DNA of 64,000 nt, taken from NCBI GenBank assembly GCA_025359245.1, contig JANYGW010000135.1, positions 1 to 64,000 on the forward strand, given 5' to 3'. Of this stretch, positions 34,620-43,423 are shown one piece after another. The stretch comes from Massilia sp. (GTDB taxonomy: Bacteria; Pseudomonadota; Gammaproteobacteria; Burkholderiales; Burkholderiaceae_D). The translations under genes were made by a program, and so were the position numbers. Numbering within the stretch: the stretch's first letter is position 1; each line of letters opens with the position of its first letter. The notes beneath the pieces are model-generated. The model worked only from the letters and a program-made list of their open reading frames with translations, searched no databases and had not been told where the DNA came from.

Positions 34620-37087
34620 GTACATCCTCCTTCACTTGCTGCGACGCTGTGCTGGCCGGCGACCAGGGCGGCGAGTATCGCGCGCGCCGTGGCGATGTCG
34701 CCGCCACGCAGGGCCGCTTCGATGCGTGCGGCCGCCAGGCCTTCGCCGGGATGGCCGAACGTGGCCGCCGACCCCTTGATGGTATGCGCCAGCGCCGCCA
34801 GTTCGTCGTAGCGTCCTTGCGCCATGCAAGACTGCATGCGCTCCAGTTGATCAGGCAGGCGCCGTTCGAACTTGGCCTGCAGTCCGGCATATTCAGGCAG
34901 GTCGAGCAGGCTCATGGTTTTGTCGGGCGCCTCGCTTGCGCCCAGCAAACTGGCCAGCAGCGCCCCCAATTCGGCGCGGTCGACCGGTTTCCCGACGCAA
35001 TGCGAGAACCCATTGGCCAAGTAGCGCTGCACGTCTTCGGCCATGACGTTGGCGGTCAAGGCCACCAAGGGTCCGCTGTAGCCGGTGGCACGGATCACCT
35101 TGGCCGCTTCGCTGCCATCGATCACGGGCATCTGGATATCCATCAAGATGATGTCGAACGACTCGGCCAGCGCCAGTTCGATCGCGCGCGCGCCGTCCTC
35201 GGCCAGCACCACCTCCAGGCCGAGCGCGCCCAGGATGGCGGCGAACAGCTTGCGGTTGTCGACGCCGTCTTCCGCCAGCAGGATCTTGCCGCGCAGCTTG
35301 GAGCGCGCCGGCAGGGGGGGCGCCGGCACGCTGGCTGGCGCTTCCATCAGCCAGGCAGTCTGCTCCGCCGGGCGCGCCGCGACGGCCACCTGGAACACCG
35401 AGCCCTGACCCAGCGCGCTGGCCACTTCCACCTCGCCGCCCATCAGGCGCACCAGGCGCCGTACCAGGTGCAGGCCGAGCCCGGTCCCGCCGTACTGGCG
35501 CGCGACCGCACTGTCGGCCTGGGCAAACGGGACGAACAGCCCCTTCAGATGCTCATCGGACATGCCGATCCCGGTATCGACTACGCTGCAGCGCAACGAA
35601 TCGGCGTCGGCATCGAACCACAATGTCATGCGCACCGAACCGCGCGCGGTAAATTTCACGGCATTGCTGCACAGGTTGAACAGCACCTGGCGCCAGCGCG
35701 TCGGGTCGCCCATCAGCGCGGCCGGAAACGGATACTCGACCACGGTGCGAAAACTGATTCCCTTGGCCGCGGCCTGGGCCGCCATGATCGTGTCGAGCCC
35801 GAACGCGATCTCCAGCGCCGAGAACGCGACATGCTCGAGGAACAAACGGTCCGCCTCGATTTTCGATATGTCCAGGATCTCATTGATGATCGATAGCAGA
35901 TGCTGCCCATTGCGCACGATCACTTCGGACGCCTCCTGGCGCGTGGCCAGGTCGCTGGCCTCGTCGAGCGTCTCGGCAAAGCCGATGATGGCCGTCAGCG
36001 GCGTGCGGATTTCGTGGCTCATCATGGCCAGGAATTCGGTCTTGGCGCGGCTGGCCGCCTCGGCCGCATCGCGCAGTCCCTGGGTCACCAGCAGGTCGCC
36101 GTCGCGCCGCACGATGGCGCCGTACAGGACCCGGAAGGCGACCGCGATGGCCAGCGTGCTGCACAGTCCCACGCCAGCGAGCAGCAGCGAGAACTTGCGC
36201 CACTGCGCCAGGAACAGGTTTTCCGTGACGGTCAGGTTGACGATCACCGGATACTTGTCCAGCAGGCGCGGCGCGCCCATGCGCTGCACCGATTCGCCGT
36301 GGCTGGCAAAGCGCGGACTGTCGGTCAGCAGCACGCCGCTGCGCTGATGCATGCGCTCGATCAGCTCGAACGAGGAGCCGCTCAGGTTGGCCTTGCCCAT
36401 CAGCTTGTCGTCATGCGGCCAGCGCGCCAGCAAGGTGAAGTCACGCCGGTACAGCGCGATGCTGGCGCCCTCGCCCAGGCTGATCTTCTGATAGAAATCG
36501 CTGAGGAAGGTGCTCGACAGCCCGACCAGCGCCACGCCCAGGAACTCGCCATGCGGACCGCTGATCCGCCGGCTCAGGTAAAACGTCCATTGGCCGTTGC
36601 CCTTGTTGCGCACCGGCGCGCTGAGGTACACATCCGGGCGCGGATTGTCGCGCCGCTCGATGAAATAGTCGCGGTCGGCCAGGTTGATCGGCGGCGCCGG
36701 GAAGGCGCGCGTAAAATTGATGACGTCGCCGTTGGCGGCCACGATGGTGGCCACGTCGATATGCGGCGAGGCCTGGATCTTGTCATGCATGCTCTGGAAG
36801 ATGGCTTGCTCGCCCATGGCCGCACGCAGTGCCCGCTCGTCGGCGATGTGGCGCAGCTTGATGTCGTCGACGATATTGTCGAGAATCAGGTAGGCCGAAC
36901 TGAGTTCCTGCGAGGTTTGCTCTGCCAGCACCAGCGACAGATTGGCCAGCAGCCGGCGCCACGAGGAGATCTCCTGGTCGCGCGCCATCCACAGGGAGCC
37001 GCCGATGCCAACGACGACGGTGAGCGCCAGCAGCACCCCAAGGATGACCGCAAATGTGCTCGAACGCAGGCGCCGGTTCAGCAGCAT
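34616..37087 (-). CDS. Hybrid sensor histidine kinase (Cache-HisKA-HATPase-REC-HPt)
   Basis: 823 residues. TM1 ~12-34, a periplasmic double-Cache sensor (~40-290), TM2 ~300-322, HisKA with His358 in MMSHEIRTPL, HATPase (NAVKF, DTGIGMS, GGTGLGL), a receiver with Asp650 in LMDIQMP, and an HPt domain with His768 in AHTIKGSAATFG. A complete internal phosphorelay, whose natural end point is the coupled CheY-like protein (inference). Start ATG 37087 leads straight into TM1. Confidence 0.93.
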   Translation of the reverse strand: MLLNRRLRSSTFAVILGVLLALTVVVGIGGSLWMARDQEISSWRRLLANLSLVLAEQTSQELSSAYLILDNIVDDIKLRHIADERALRAAMGEQAIFQSMHDKIQASPHIDVATIVAANGDVINFTRAFPAPPINLADRDYFIERRDNPRPDVYLSAPVRNKGNGQWTFYLSRRISGPHGEFLGVALVGLSSTFLSDFYQKISLGEGASIALYRRDFTLLARWPHDDKLMGKANLSGSSFELIERMHQRSGVLLTDSPRFASHGESVQRMGAPRLLDKYPVIVNLTVTENLFLAQWRKFSLLLAGVGLCSTLAIAVAFRVLYGAIVRRDGDLLVTQGLRDAAEAASRAKTEFLAMMSHEIRTPLTAIIGFAETLDEASDLATRQEASEVIVRNGQHLLSIINEILDISKIEADRLFLEHVAFSALEIAFGLDTIMAAQAAAKGISFRTVVEYPFPAALMGDPTRWRQVLFNLCSNAVKFTARGSVRMTLWFDADADSLRCSVVDTGIGMSDEHLKGLFVPFAQADSAVARQYGGTGLGLHLVRRLVRLMGGEVEVASALGQGSVFQVAVAARPAEQTAWLMEAPASVPAPPLPARSKLRGKILLAEDGVDNRKLFAAILGALGLEVVLAEDGARAIELALAESFDIILMDIQMPVIDGSEAAKVIRATGYSGPLVALTANVMAEDVQRYLANGFSHCVGKPVDRAELGALLASLLGASEAPDKTMSLLDLPEYAGLQAKFERRLPDQLERMQSCMAQGRYDELAALAHTIKGSAATFGHPGEGLAAARIEAALRGGDIATARAILAALVAGQHSVAASEGGCT

Positions 37088-37460
37088 TGCTGTGCAGCGG
37101 GTGGCGGCGGGGAAGGAACTGCATGCATTTTCGGGCTCTTCCAGACGACATCAAGGTACGCCGGCAGAGCGAGCGCATGGCGTCGGCCGGCAACGGGGTT
37201 GACGCGGCGGAATTGGGCCGGCGGGTAAATGTGATGAGGCACGGCATGGGCGCACAGGGCGCGCCAGATGGCGTACAAGGAAACGGAGTTGGGTTTCCTT
37301 GCCCCCGCGCAGCGGAAAGCCATCTAGAAGGTCACTGCAATCTTACCTTGGAAATTTCCGCAAAGCAATTCCTCTGAGACAGCCGATGTTGTTTTGAAAG
37401 CCCAGGCAAATTTCTGCGAGAATGTCTGGTTTTTGAGCAATGCGTCAACCGGGATCCCAA
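37088..37460. promoter_or_regulatory. 373-base divergent intergenic region
   Basis: Holds the promoters of the hybrid kinase (left) and the CusR-like regulator (right). On the right a weak candidate is TTGAAA (37394-37399) with GAGAAT (37418-37423), 18 bases apart. No coding pattern, repeat or RNA gene is evident in the remainder. Confidence 0.3.
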
Positions 37461-38135
37461 ATGAAAGTTCTGCTCGTGGAAGATGAGCCGAAGACCGCCG
37501 TCTTCGTCAAGCGCGGTTTTACCGAAGAGGGCCATGTGGTCGATGTTGCGCTCGACGGGCCGGATGGCTTGCATCTGGCGCTCACCGGCTGTTATGACAT
37601 CGTCATCCTGGACGTGATGCTGCCCAAGCTGGACGGCTGGTCGGTGCTGGCGCAAATCAAGCTGCGCCTTCCGCTCCAGCCGGTCATTCTGCTGTCCGCC
37701 CTGGACGCCGTGCAGCACCGGGTCAAGGGCCTGGACCTGGGCGCGGACGACTACCTGGTCAAGCCGTTCGCCTTCTCGGAATTGCATGCACGCGTGCGTA
37801 ACGCCTTGCGCCGCGGCCCGCCGCGCGAGGCCGACCTGCTGCGCCTAGCCGACCTCGATATGGACCTGGCGCGCCACAGGGCCAGCCGCGCCGGGCAGCT
37901 GCTCGATCTCGCCCCGCAGGAATATCGCTTGCTCGAATATCTGCTGCGCCATGCCGGCGAAGTGCTGACCAGGACCCGGCTCGCCGAACAAATCTGGGAT
38001 ATCAATTTCGACGGCGACAGCAATGTCGTCGATGTCGCCGTGCGCCGGCTGCGGCGCAAAGTGGACGACCCGAGCGAGCACAAGCTGATCCACACACTAC
38101 GGGGAGTCGGCTATGTTCTCGAAGCGCGGCCTTGA
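37461..38135 (+). CDS. OmpR-family response regulator, CusR/CopR-like
   Basis: 224 residues. Receiver with Asp51 (VILDVMLP) and Lys101 (LVKPF), then a winged-helix DNA-binding domain (EYRLLEYLLRHAGEVLTR, VDVAVRRLRRKVD, IHTLRGVGYVLE). Linear similarity is to heavy-metal regulators (CusR, CopR). ATG 37461 has GGGA at 6 bases. The coding end overlaps the kinase gene by 23 bases. No metal-efflux gene is nearby; the next operon is envelope glycosylation, the probable target. Confidence 0.93.
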   Translation: MKVLLVEDEPKTAVFVKRGFTEEGHVVDVALDGPDGLHLALTGCYDIVILDVMLPKLDGWSVLAQIKLRLPLQPVILLSALDAVQHRVKGLDLGADDYLVKPFAFSELHARVRNALRRGPPREADLLRLADLDMDLARHRASRAGQLLDLAPQEYRLLEYLLRHAGEVLTRTRLAEQIWDINFDGDSNVVDVAVRRLRRKVDDPSEHKLIHTLRGVGYVLEARP

Positions 38136-39549
38136 CCCGATGGGCGTGGCGTACCGGCGCGGTGCGATCGCATTTCGCCTCACGCTATGGTATGCCCTGC
38201 TCAGCGTGGTCCTGGTTGCCTCGGCCGGCAGCATCCTGTACTGGGTGCTGGCCGATTGCCTGCGGCGCGACGACGACCAGTGGCTGGCCGGCCAGATAGC
38301 CCAGACCCGTCATATGCTGGCGCTGTACGGCGCCGAGCCGGCCGCACTGCGCGACAAGATTCACCGCGAGACGGTCATGTTGCCGGGGTCGTATCTGCGC
38401 GTGCTCGACGCCCAGGGTCGGCAGCTAGGCGAAGCCGTGGGCAAGAACGGCAACGGAACGGCCCCGCTGTTTTCCGACGCCAGCTTTGCCCATGACCTTC
38501 CCGAAGAAGGCGTGGACTGGACCTCGGCCGCTGGCGAAATATATCGATTGATGTTTGCCCGCCCTGCCCTGGGCGAAGGATTTACGATTCAGGTTGCAAT
38601 CGACCGCACGGCCGAGGAACAAGTGCTCAAATCGTACCAGCGCATCTTGCTGATCGTCCTGTCCGGTTCACTGGCCATTGCCGTCCTTGCCGGCTACCTC
38701 ATTGCGCGCCGCAGTTTGCAGCCGGTGGCGCGGCTCGCCGCCATCATCGACCAGCTCAGCGCGGCACACCTGTATCGCCGCATTGCCGACGAGGATTGGC
38801 CAACCGAACTGCGCCCGCTGGCGGCCAATTTTGATCAGCTGCTGGGACGCCTGGATGCGTCCTTCGCCAGAATTTCGCGTTTTTCCGCCGACATCGCCCA
38901 TGAATTGCGCACGCCCCTGCACATCTTGCGCGGGGAGGCGGAACTGGCGCTGTCGAAAGCCCGTTCCAACGAAGACTACCGCGATTGCATCATCTCGGCC
39001 ACCGAAGAATACGACAGGCTGGCGCGCATGGTCGATGAATTGTTGCTGCTCGCGCGCATGGAATCCCCCGATTCGCTGCCCGCCAAGCATACTCTGAACC
39101 TGCAACAGGAAATCGCCAGCGTCTGCGATTTTTACCAGGCCCTCGCGGACGAACAGGAAACCAGCCTGACCTTGTCCGGATCGGCAACGGTCCAGGGCGA
39201 CGCGGCCTTGCTGCGGCGCGCACTCGGCAACCTGATCGTCAACGCGCTGCGCCATACCCATCGCGGCGGCAGGATCCACATCAGCGTGCGCCCGGGTGGC
39301 GCAGGCAGCGTCGACATCGTCGTGCGCGACACCGGCGAAGGCATTTCCGAGCACGACATGCCGTACGTGTTCGACCGTTTCTACCGCGCCGACAACGCGC
39401 GTTCGGCGCAGGGCACCGGGACCGGACTGGGCCTGGCGATTGTCAAGTCGATCATGCAGCTGCATGGAGGCAGTGTGTCGCTGAGCAGCCAGAGCGGCAG
39501 CGGCACCACCGCCACCCTGTCATTTCCAGGACCGCACCCAGCCGTTTAG
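38113..39549 (+). CDS. Sensor histidine kinase, CusS-like
   Basis: 478 residues. TM1 ~24-46, a periplasmic sensor (~47-175), TM2 ~178-197, HAMP, HisKA with His263 in IAHELRTPLH, and HATPase (NALRHTHRGG, DTGEGISE, GTGLGLAIVKS). ATG 38113 has GGGGAG at 6 bases and overlaps the regulator gene by 23 bases. The periplasmic region is compact, and I see no His/Met-rich copper site, so the ligand is open; a cationic or envelope-stress cue would fit the downstream genes. Confidence 0.92.
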   Translation: MFSKRGLDPMGVAYRRGAIAFRLTLWYALLSVVLVASAGSILYWVLADCLRRDDDQWLAGQIAQTRHMLALYGAEPAALRDKIHRETVMLPGSYLRVLDAQGRQLGEAVGKNGNGTAPLFSDASFAHDLPEEGVDWTSAAGEIYRLMFARPALGEGFTIQVAIDRTAEEQVLKSYQRILLIVLSGSLAIAVLAGYLIARRSLQPVARLAAIIDQLSAAHLYRRIADEDWPTELRPLAANFDQLLGRLDASFARISRFSADIAHELRTPLHILRGEAELALSKARSNEDYRDCIISATEEYDRLARMVDELLLLARMESPDSLPAKHTLNLQQEIASVCDFYQALADEQETSLTLSGSATVQGDAALLRRALGNLIVNALRHTHRGGRIHISVRPGGAGSVDIVVRDTGEGISEHDMPYVFDRFYRADNARSAQGTGTGLGLAIVKSIMQLHGGSVSLSSQSGSGTTATLSFPGPHPAV

Positions 39550-39910
39550 CCAGTTTGCATGGAAGATGACGAAACGGTCATGTTCTCGTCATGTTGTCGA
39601 ACATGTCAAGCCGCTATACTTGCGACTCCTCGGTTAGCAAAGAAAGCGCGCAGCGGATTGGCCCTCTCGCCCGTACACAATATCGGCCCGACGCGTATGT
39701 CGCGCGCGTTTGCGCAAACGCAAGCCGGACTGGCGGCCTCCCTGCTACGCTTGCAAGCGGCCACACGCTATGCGTGGCTGCCGCCATCGCTCGCGCCGAA
39801 CGCCACGCAGCCGCAGGAAAAAGAATACCTCCATGCACGTGTTCCGCATGATCCGCAACCAAAGCGCCACCAGACCAGTCCAATGCCCGTGACGGCGCAA
39901 GGCAGACAGC
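39550..39910. promoter_or_regulatory. 361-base leader/promoter region before the glycosyltransferase operon
   Basis: No convincing gene here. From left: a tandem-repeat operator candidate (39577-39605), a -10-like TATACT (39615-39620), and a perfect 16-bp palindrome GCGTTTGCGCAAACGC (39706-39721). If TATACT is used, the mRNA leader is about 285 bases long. A 19-codon open frame (39833-39892) ends 18 bases before the glycosyltransferase start and might be a leader peptide. Confidence 0.45.
39577..39605 (+). promoter_or_regulatory. OmpR-type tandem repeat GTCATGTT with an inverted third copy
   Basis: GTCATGTT at 39577-39584 and 39588-39595 repeat with an 11-base period, the spacing used by OmpR/PhoB/PmrA-type regulators. 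A third, inverted copy AACATG is at 39600-39605, giving CATGTT-GTCG-AACATG. The block ends 9 bases before a -10-like TATACT, where an activator would contact RNA polymerase. It lies directly after the two-component genes, which are the obvious candidate regulators. Confidence 0.5.
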
Positions 39911-40927
39911 ATGAATGATGCAATGCAAAACTACCCGCTCCATGCCCGTTCGCCGGCGTCGGCCTGCGCACTGAGCGTGGTCGTGCCCTGTTTCAATGAA
40001 GAACAGGTCCTCCCAGCCTTCCACGCGCGCTTGCTCGCGACGCTGCGCAGCCTCGGCGAAAGTTGGGAAATCCTGTATATCGACGACGGCAGCAGCGACG
40101 GTACGCCGGACTTGCTGTTGCAGATGCAGGAGCTCGAACCGGCCGTCGGCGTGGCCCGTTTCAGCCGCAATTTTGGCAAGGAAATTGCGCTGACCGCCGG
40201 TTTGCGCCTGGCGCGGGGCGCCAGCGTGGTCCTGATCGACGCCGACCTGCAGCACCCGCCCGAAGAGATTCCCGCCATGTTGCGCGCCATGCGCGACGGC
40301 GCCGACGTCGTCAACATGCGGCGCGCCAGCCGCGCCGACGAAAGCCCGACCAAACGTTTCTTTGCGCGCCGCTTCTACAGCCTGATCAACCGCATGAGCG
40401 AAGTACCGATTCGCGACGGCATCGGCGACTTTCGCCTGTTCAGCCGGCCTGCAGTCGACGCACTCAATCAGCTGGACGAACGGTGCCGGTTCATGAAGGG
40501 CCTGTTCGCCTGGATCGGCTTTCGCGAAACCACGCTGCTGTATCACACTGCCCCGCGCGCGGCGGGCCATACCAAGTGGCGCTATCGCCAATTGTGGCAC
40601 TTCGCCCTCGAAGGGCTGACCAGCTTTTCCGTGCTGCCGCTCAAATTGGCCAGCTATGCCGGCCTCGCCTGCGCGCTGGCGGCCTTCCTCTACGCCGTCG
40701 TGTTCGCCGTCAGCACCCTGCTGATGGGCGAACCGGTCAAGGGATTTCCGACCTTGATCATCAGTATCCTGCTGCTGGGCGGCTTGCAGCTGATGGCCAC
40801 CGGCATCCTCGGCGAATACCTGGGCCGCCTGTTCATCGAGACCAAGCGGCGTCCGCTGTATCTGCTCGAGGCCTACCGCCCGGCCATCGTGCCGGCCACG
40901 GAACTGGCGCTGCGGCGGCAATCCTGA
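39911..40927 (+). CDS. GT2 undecaprenyl-phosphate sugar transferase (ArnC/GtrB/LgmA-like)
   Basis: 338 residues. GT2 fold with DDGSSDGT and the metal-binding DADLQHPPE (110-118), followed by two C-terminal transmembrane helices (~235-258 and ~270-293), the layout of ArnC, GtrB and dolichol-phosphate-mannose synthases. It should load a nucleotide-activated sugar onto undecaprenyl phosphate at the inner face of the membrane. ATG 39911 is preceded by AAGG ~8 bases away. Its stop overlaps the next start by one base (TGATG). Operon with the ArnT-like and VirK-like genes. Confidence 0.92.
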   Translation: MNDAMQNYPLHARSPASACALSVVVPCFNEEQVLPAFHARLLATLRSLGESWEILYIDDGSSDGTPDLLLQMQELEPAVGVARFSRNFGKEIALTAGLRLARGASVVLIDADLQHPPEEIPAMLRAMRDGADVVNMRRASRADESPTKRFFARRFYSLINRMSEVPIRDGIGDFRLFSRPAVDALNQLDERCRFMKGLFAWIGFRETTLLYHTAPRAAGHTKWRYRQLWHFALEGLTSFSVLPLKLASYAGLACALAAFLYAVVFAVSTLLMGEPVKGFPTLIISILLLGGLQLMATGILGEYLGRLFIETKRRPLYLLEAYRPAIVPATELALRRQS

Positions 40928-42399
40928 TGGGACCGCTTCAGCCCATCCACCGCCCCCCATCGAGCAGGCCGGTGCTGCTGGTCGTGGCCTTGCTCCTGCT
41001 GCTGCGCCTGCTGTCGCTGGGGCTGTATCCCTTGTCGGACGCGACCGAGGCCAGGTATGCCGAGATTGCCCGCAAGATGGTCGAATTGAACGACTGGGTC
41101 ACGCCCTGGTACGACTATGGCGTGCCATTCTGGGCCAAGCCGCCGCTGTCGACCTGGATCACGGCGGCCAGCATCAAGCTGTTTGGCGTGAACGAGTTCG
41201 CCGTGCGCCTGCCCCACTTCCTGGCCGGGCTGGCCGTGATCGGACTGATGGCCGGCTGGTTGCGCCGGCGCAGCGAGCGCGAAGCCTTGCTGGCCGCGGC
41301 GCTGCTGTCGAGTTGTGTCTTGTTCCTGGTCTCGGCCGGCGCCGTCATGACTGACATGGCGATGACGCTCGGCATTGTGATGGCCATGCGCGGATTCTGG
41401 CTGGGCCTGCACGGGAACGACGCCGACCGCCGCCGCGAGCCCTGGCTGCTGTTTTGCGGGCTGGCGCTCGGCCTGCTCGCGAAGGGGCCGGTCGCCCTGG
41501 TGCTGTGCGGCACGCCGATCGTCCTGTGGACCATCGTCACCGGCAACCTCCGGCTGGCCTGGCACGGCCTGCCCTGGCTGCGCGGGGTGTTGCTCGTCAG
41601 CGCCCTGTCCGTGCCGTGGTACCTGCTGGCCGAGCAGCACACGCCCGGATTTCTCAACTATTTCCTGGTCGGTGAACACTGGAAGCGCTTTACCGTTTCC
41701 GGCTGGACCGGCGACCGTTACGGCACGGCGCACGCCGTGCCGCCAGGAATGATCTGGATCTACGCCCTCGCCGCCTGCTTTCCGTGGACGCTGCTGTTGC
41801 CCCTGCTCGCGCTCGGACAGCGCGGCGCGCCAGCGCTGCCGGCGGCGACCGACGCCCAACGCGACTGGTCGCGCTTCCTGTGGGTGTGGGCGCTGACGCC
41901 GTGCCTGTTCTTTACGGCCTCTCGCAATATCATCTGGACCTATTTTCTGCCGGGCATACCGGCCGCGGCAGCCCTGGCGGCCGCCTGGCTGGCGCGCCGC
42001 CCGAACCCGGTGCGCACCGATCGACTCATGATCGGCGGCATGCTGTTTATCGCGCTGGCGTTCGCCGCTACGCTCGGTGTCATGCAAGTGCGCGCAGGCT
42101 TCAAGTCGGCCAAGCTGGTCATCAACGCGCTCCAGGTCCGCCATATCGAACCGGGCACGCTGATGTTCGTCGGCCACGGCATTTACACGCCGGCGTTCTA
42201 TTCGCACGGGACAGCGCAGCAGGTTGCCGCCACCGCCGACCTGGAAAACATCCTCGTCGGCAGCGCGCCGGCGCCGCGCCCTCCGCGCTTCGTCGCCCTC
42301 TACGGCACCCAATGGGCCGAACTTGCGCCGCGCGTGCAGGATCGTTTGCAGCCCGAAGGTCGCTATGGCAACTACGACTTGTATTCGGTGCGTCCCTGA
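40927..42399 (+). CDS. ArnT-like lipid A glycosyltransferase (GT83/PMT family)
   Basis: 490 residues with ~11-12 transmembrane helices. The first periplasmic loop carries SDATEARYAEIARKM (37-51), the acidic catalytic/substrate motif of ArnT-type enzymes, and PPLSTWITA follows. ArnT-type proteins move a sugar from undecaprenyl phosphate to lipid A phosphates at the periplasmic face. Start is the ATG sharing its A with the glycosyltransferase stop (TGATG), so the two are coupled. Its donor would be the lipid-linked sugar made by the neighbour. Confidence 0.9.
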   Translation: MGPLQPIHRPPSSRPVLLVVALLLLLRLLSLGLYPLSDATEARYAEIARKMVELNDWVTPWYDYGVPFWAKPPLSTWITAASIKLFGVNEFAVRLPHFLAGLAVIGLMAGWLRRRSEREALLAAALLSSCVLFLVSAGAVMTDMAMTLGIVMAMRGFWLGLHGNDADRRREPWLLFCGLALGLLAKGPVALVLCGTPIVLWTIVTGNLRLAWHGLPWLRGVLLVSALSVPWYLLAEQHTPGFLNYFLVGEHWKRFTVSGWTGDRYGTAHAVPPGMIWIYALAACFPWTLLLPLLALGQRGAPALPAATDAQRDWSRFLWVWALTPCLFFTASRNIIWTYFLPGIPAAAALAAAWLARRPNPVRTDRLMIGGMLFIALAFAATLGVMQVRAGFKSAKLVINALQVRHIEPGTLMFVGHGIYTPAFYSHGTAQQVAATADLENILVGSAPAPRPPRFVALYGTQWAELAPRVQDRLQPEGRYGNYDLYSVRP

Positions 42400-42436
42400 A
42401 TGCCATTTTTTCACCGTACCTGCAGGACACACTGAC

Positions 42437-43423
42437 ATGCCGCATCTGAACTTGCAAGCAACCCACCCTTGTGCGCACCCGGCGCCTTGCTTGCCGCGTG
42501 CGCCGCACGGCCCCAGCGTTTCATGGCGAAGTGCCATGTCCAGGGGGCCGCGCGGTTTTTCCTACGCGCGCGAATTGATCAAGCTGGCGGCCCGCGCCGC
42601 CGTCAATCGCGCCGCCACCCGACAGTGGATCGCCTACTGGAATTCGTCGCCATTCCTGGTGCAACTGGCGCTGCGCCATCCCGCCGTACTGAAGAAAATA
42701 TATCGCCCCTATTTGTTTGCCCAGTTCAGTTGCCGGCAACGCCTCGCCGCCCTGGTTTTTCACTACAACTTTATCATGGAGCGCCATCTTGGCAAGCTGG
42801 TTGCGCATGCGGCGCAAGCGCAAGTCGACCTGGCGCAGTGGAGCGGCAAATCGGGCTTGCACTATCAACTGGGCCTGGTGGCGATCAACACCATGGAACG
42901 GGAGGGCGAGCTGGTGCTGCAACTGGTGTGCGAGGGGGTGATCCTGTACTCGGTCGCGCTGACCTTCATGAGCACAGGTAACAGCACGGTGATCGCGCTT
43001 GGATGCCTGCAAGGCGGCCGCGCCGACGATGCGATGGCCACGATCCGCGTGGCCACGCGCGACATGTTCGGCCTGCGACCGAAGAGCCTGATGGTGCGAG
43101 CCGTGCAGCAGATCGGGCTGGCGTTTCAGTGCAGCGCCTTGCTACTTGTCGGCAATGCCAATCGCGTCATGCATCAACAGATACGCAAAGGGCGGGTCGT
43201 CGCAGACTATGACAGCACGTGGCGCGAGATGGGTGCCACCCCGCAGGTTGACGGCAATTTCCACCTGCCTTGCGTGGCGCTGACAGCACCGGACCTGGCT
43301 GGCATTGCATCCAGCAAGCGATCGGAAGCAAGAAAGCGCCACGCGCTTCTGCTGGCCGTGACCGGCGCCGTCAACGCGTCGCTCTGCGAGGCATACGACG
43401 GCGCAGCGTTCAGCGCGCGCTGA
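42437..43423 (+). CDS. VirK/YbjX family protein (DUF535)
   Basis: 328 residues. The DUF535 pattern is clear: EGELVLQLVCEGVILYSVALTF, IALGCLQGGRADDAMATIRVAT, MFGLRPKSLMVRAVQQI and ADYDSTWREMGATP. In Salmonella, virK and ybjX belong to the PhoPQ-type response and affect resistance to antimicrobial peptides and lipid A remodelling; the biochemical activity is unknown. ATG 42437 has AGGA at 7 bases. It sits 37 bases after the ArnT-like gene, and its 3' end overlaps the convergent deacetylase gene by 14 bases. Confidence 0.9.
   Translation: MPHLNLQATHPCAHPAPCLPRAPHGPSVSWRSAMSRGPRGFSYARELIKLAARAAVNRAATRQWIAYWNSSPFLVQLALRHPAVLKKIYRPYLFAQFSCRQRLAALVFHYNFIMERHLGKLVAHAAQAQVDLAQWSGKSGLHYQLGLVAINTMEREGELVLQLVCEGVILYSVALTFMSTGNSTVIALGCLQGGRADDAMATIRVATRDMFGLRPKSLMVRAVQQIGLAFQCSALLLVGNANRVMHQQIRKGRVVADYDSTWREMGATPQVDGNFHLPCVALTAPDLAGIASSKRSEARKRHALLLAVTGAVNASLCEAYDGAAFSAR

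Noticed and set aside
37461-39549. Copper-efflux regulation by the CusRS-like pair
   Set aside because: No cusCBA, copA or other metal genes are nearby and no His/Met-rich sensor is visible; similarity of the regulator alone is not enough to infer copper control.
39833-39892. 19-codon leader peptide before the glycosyltransferase
   Set aside because: Ribosome site is weak and residues show no regulatory pattern such as codon runs; kept only as a remark.
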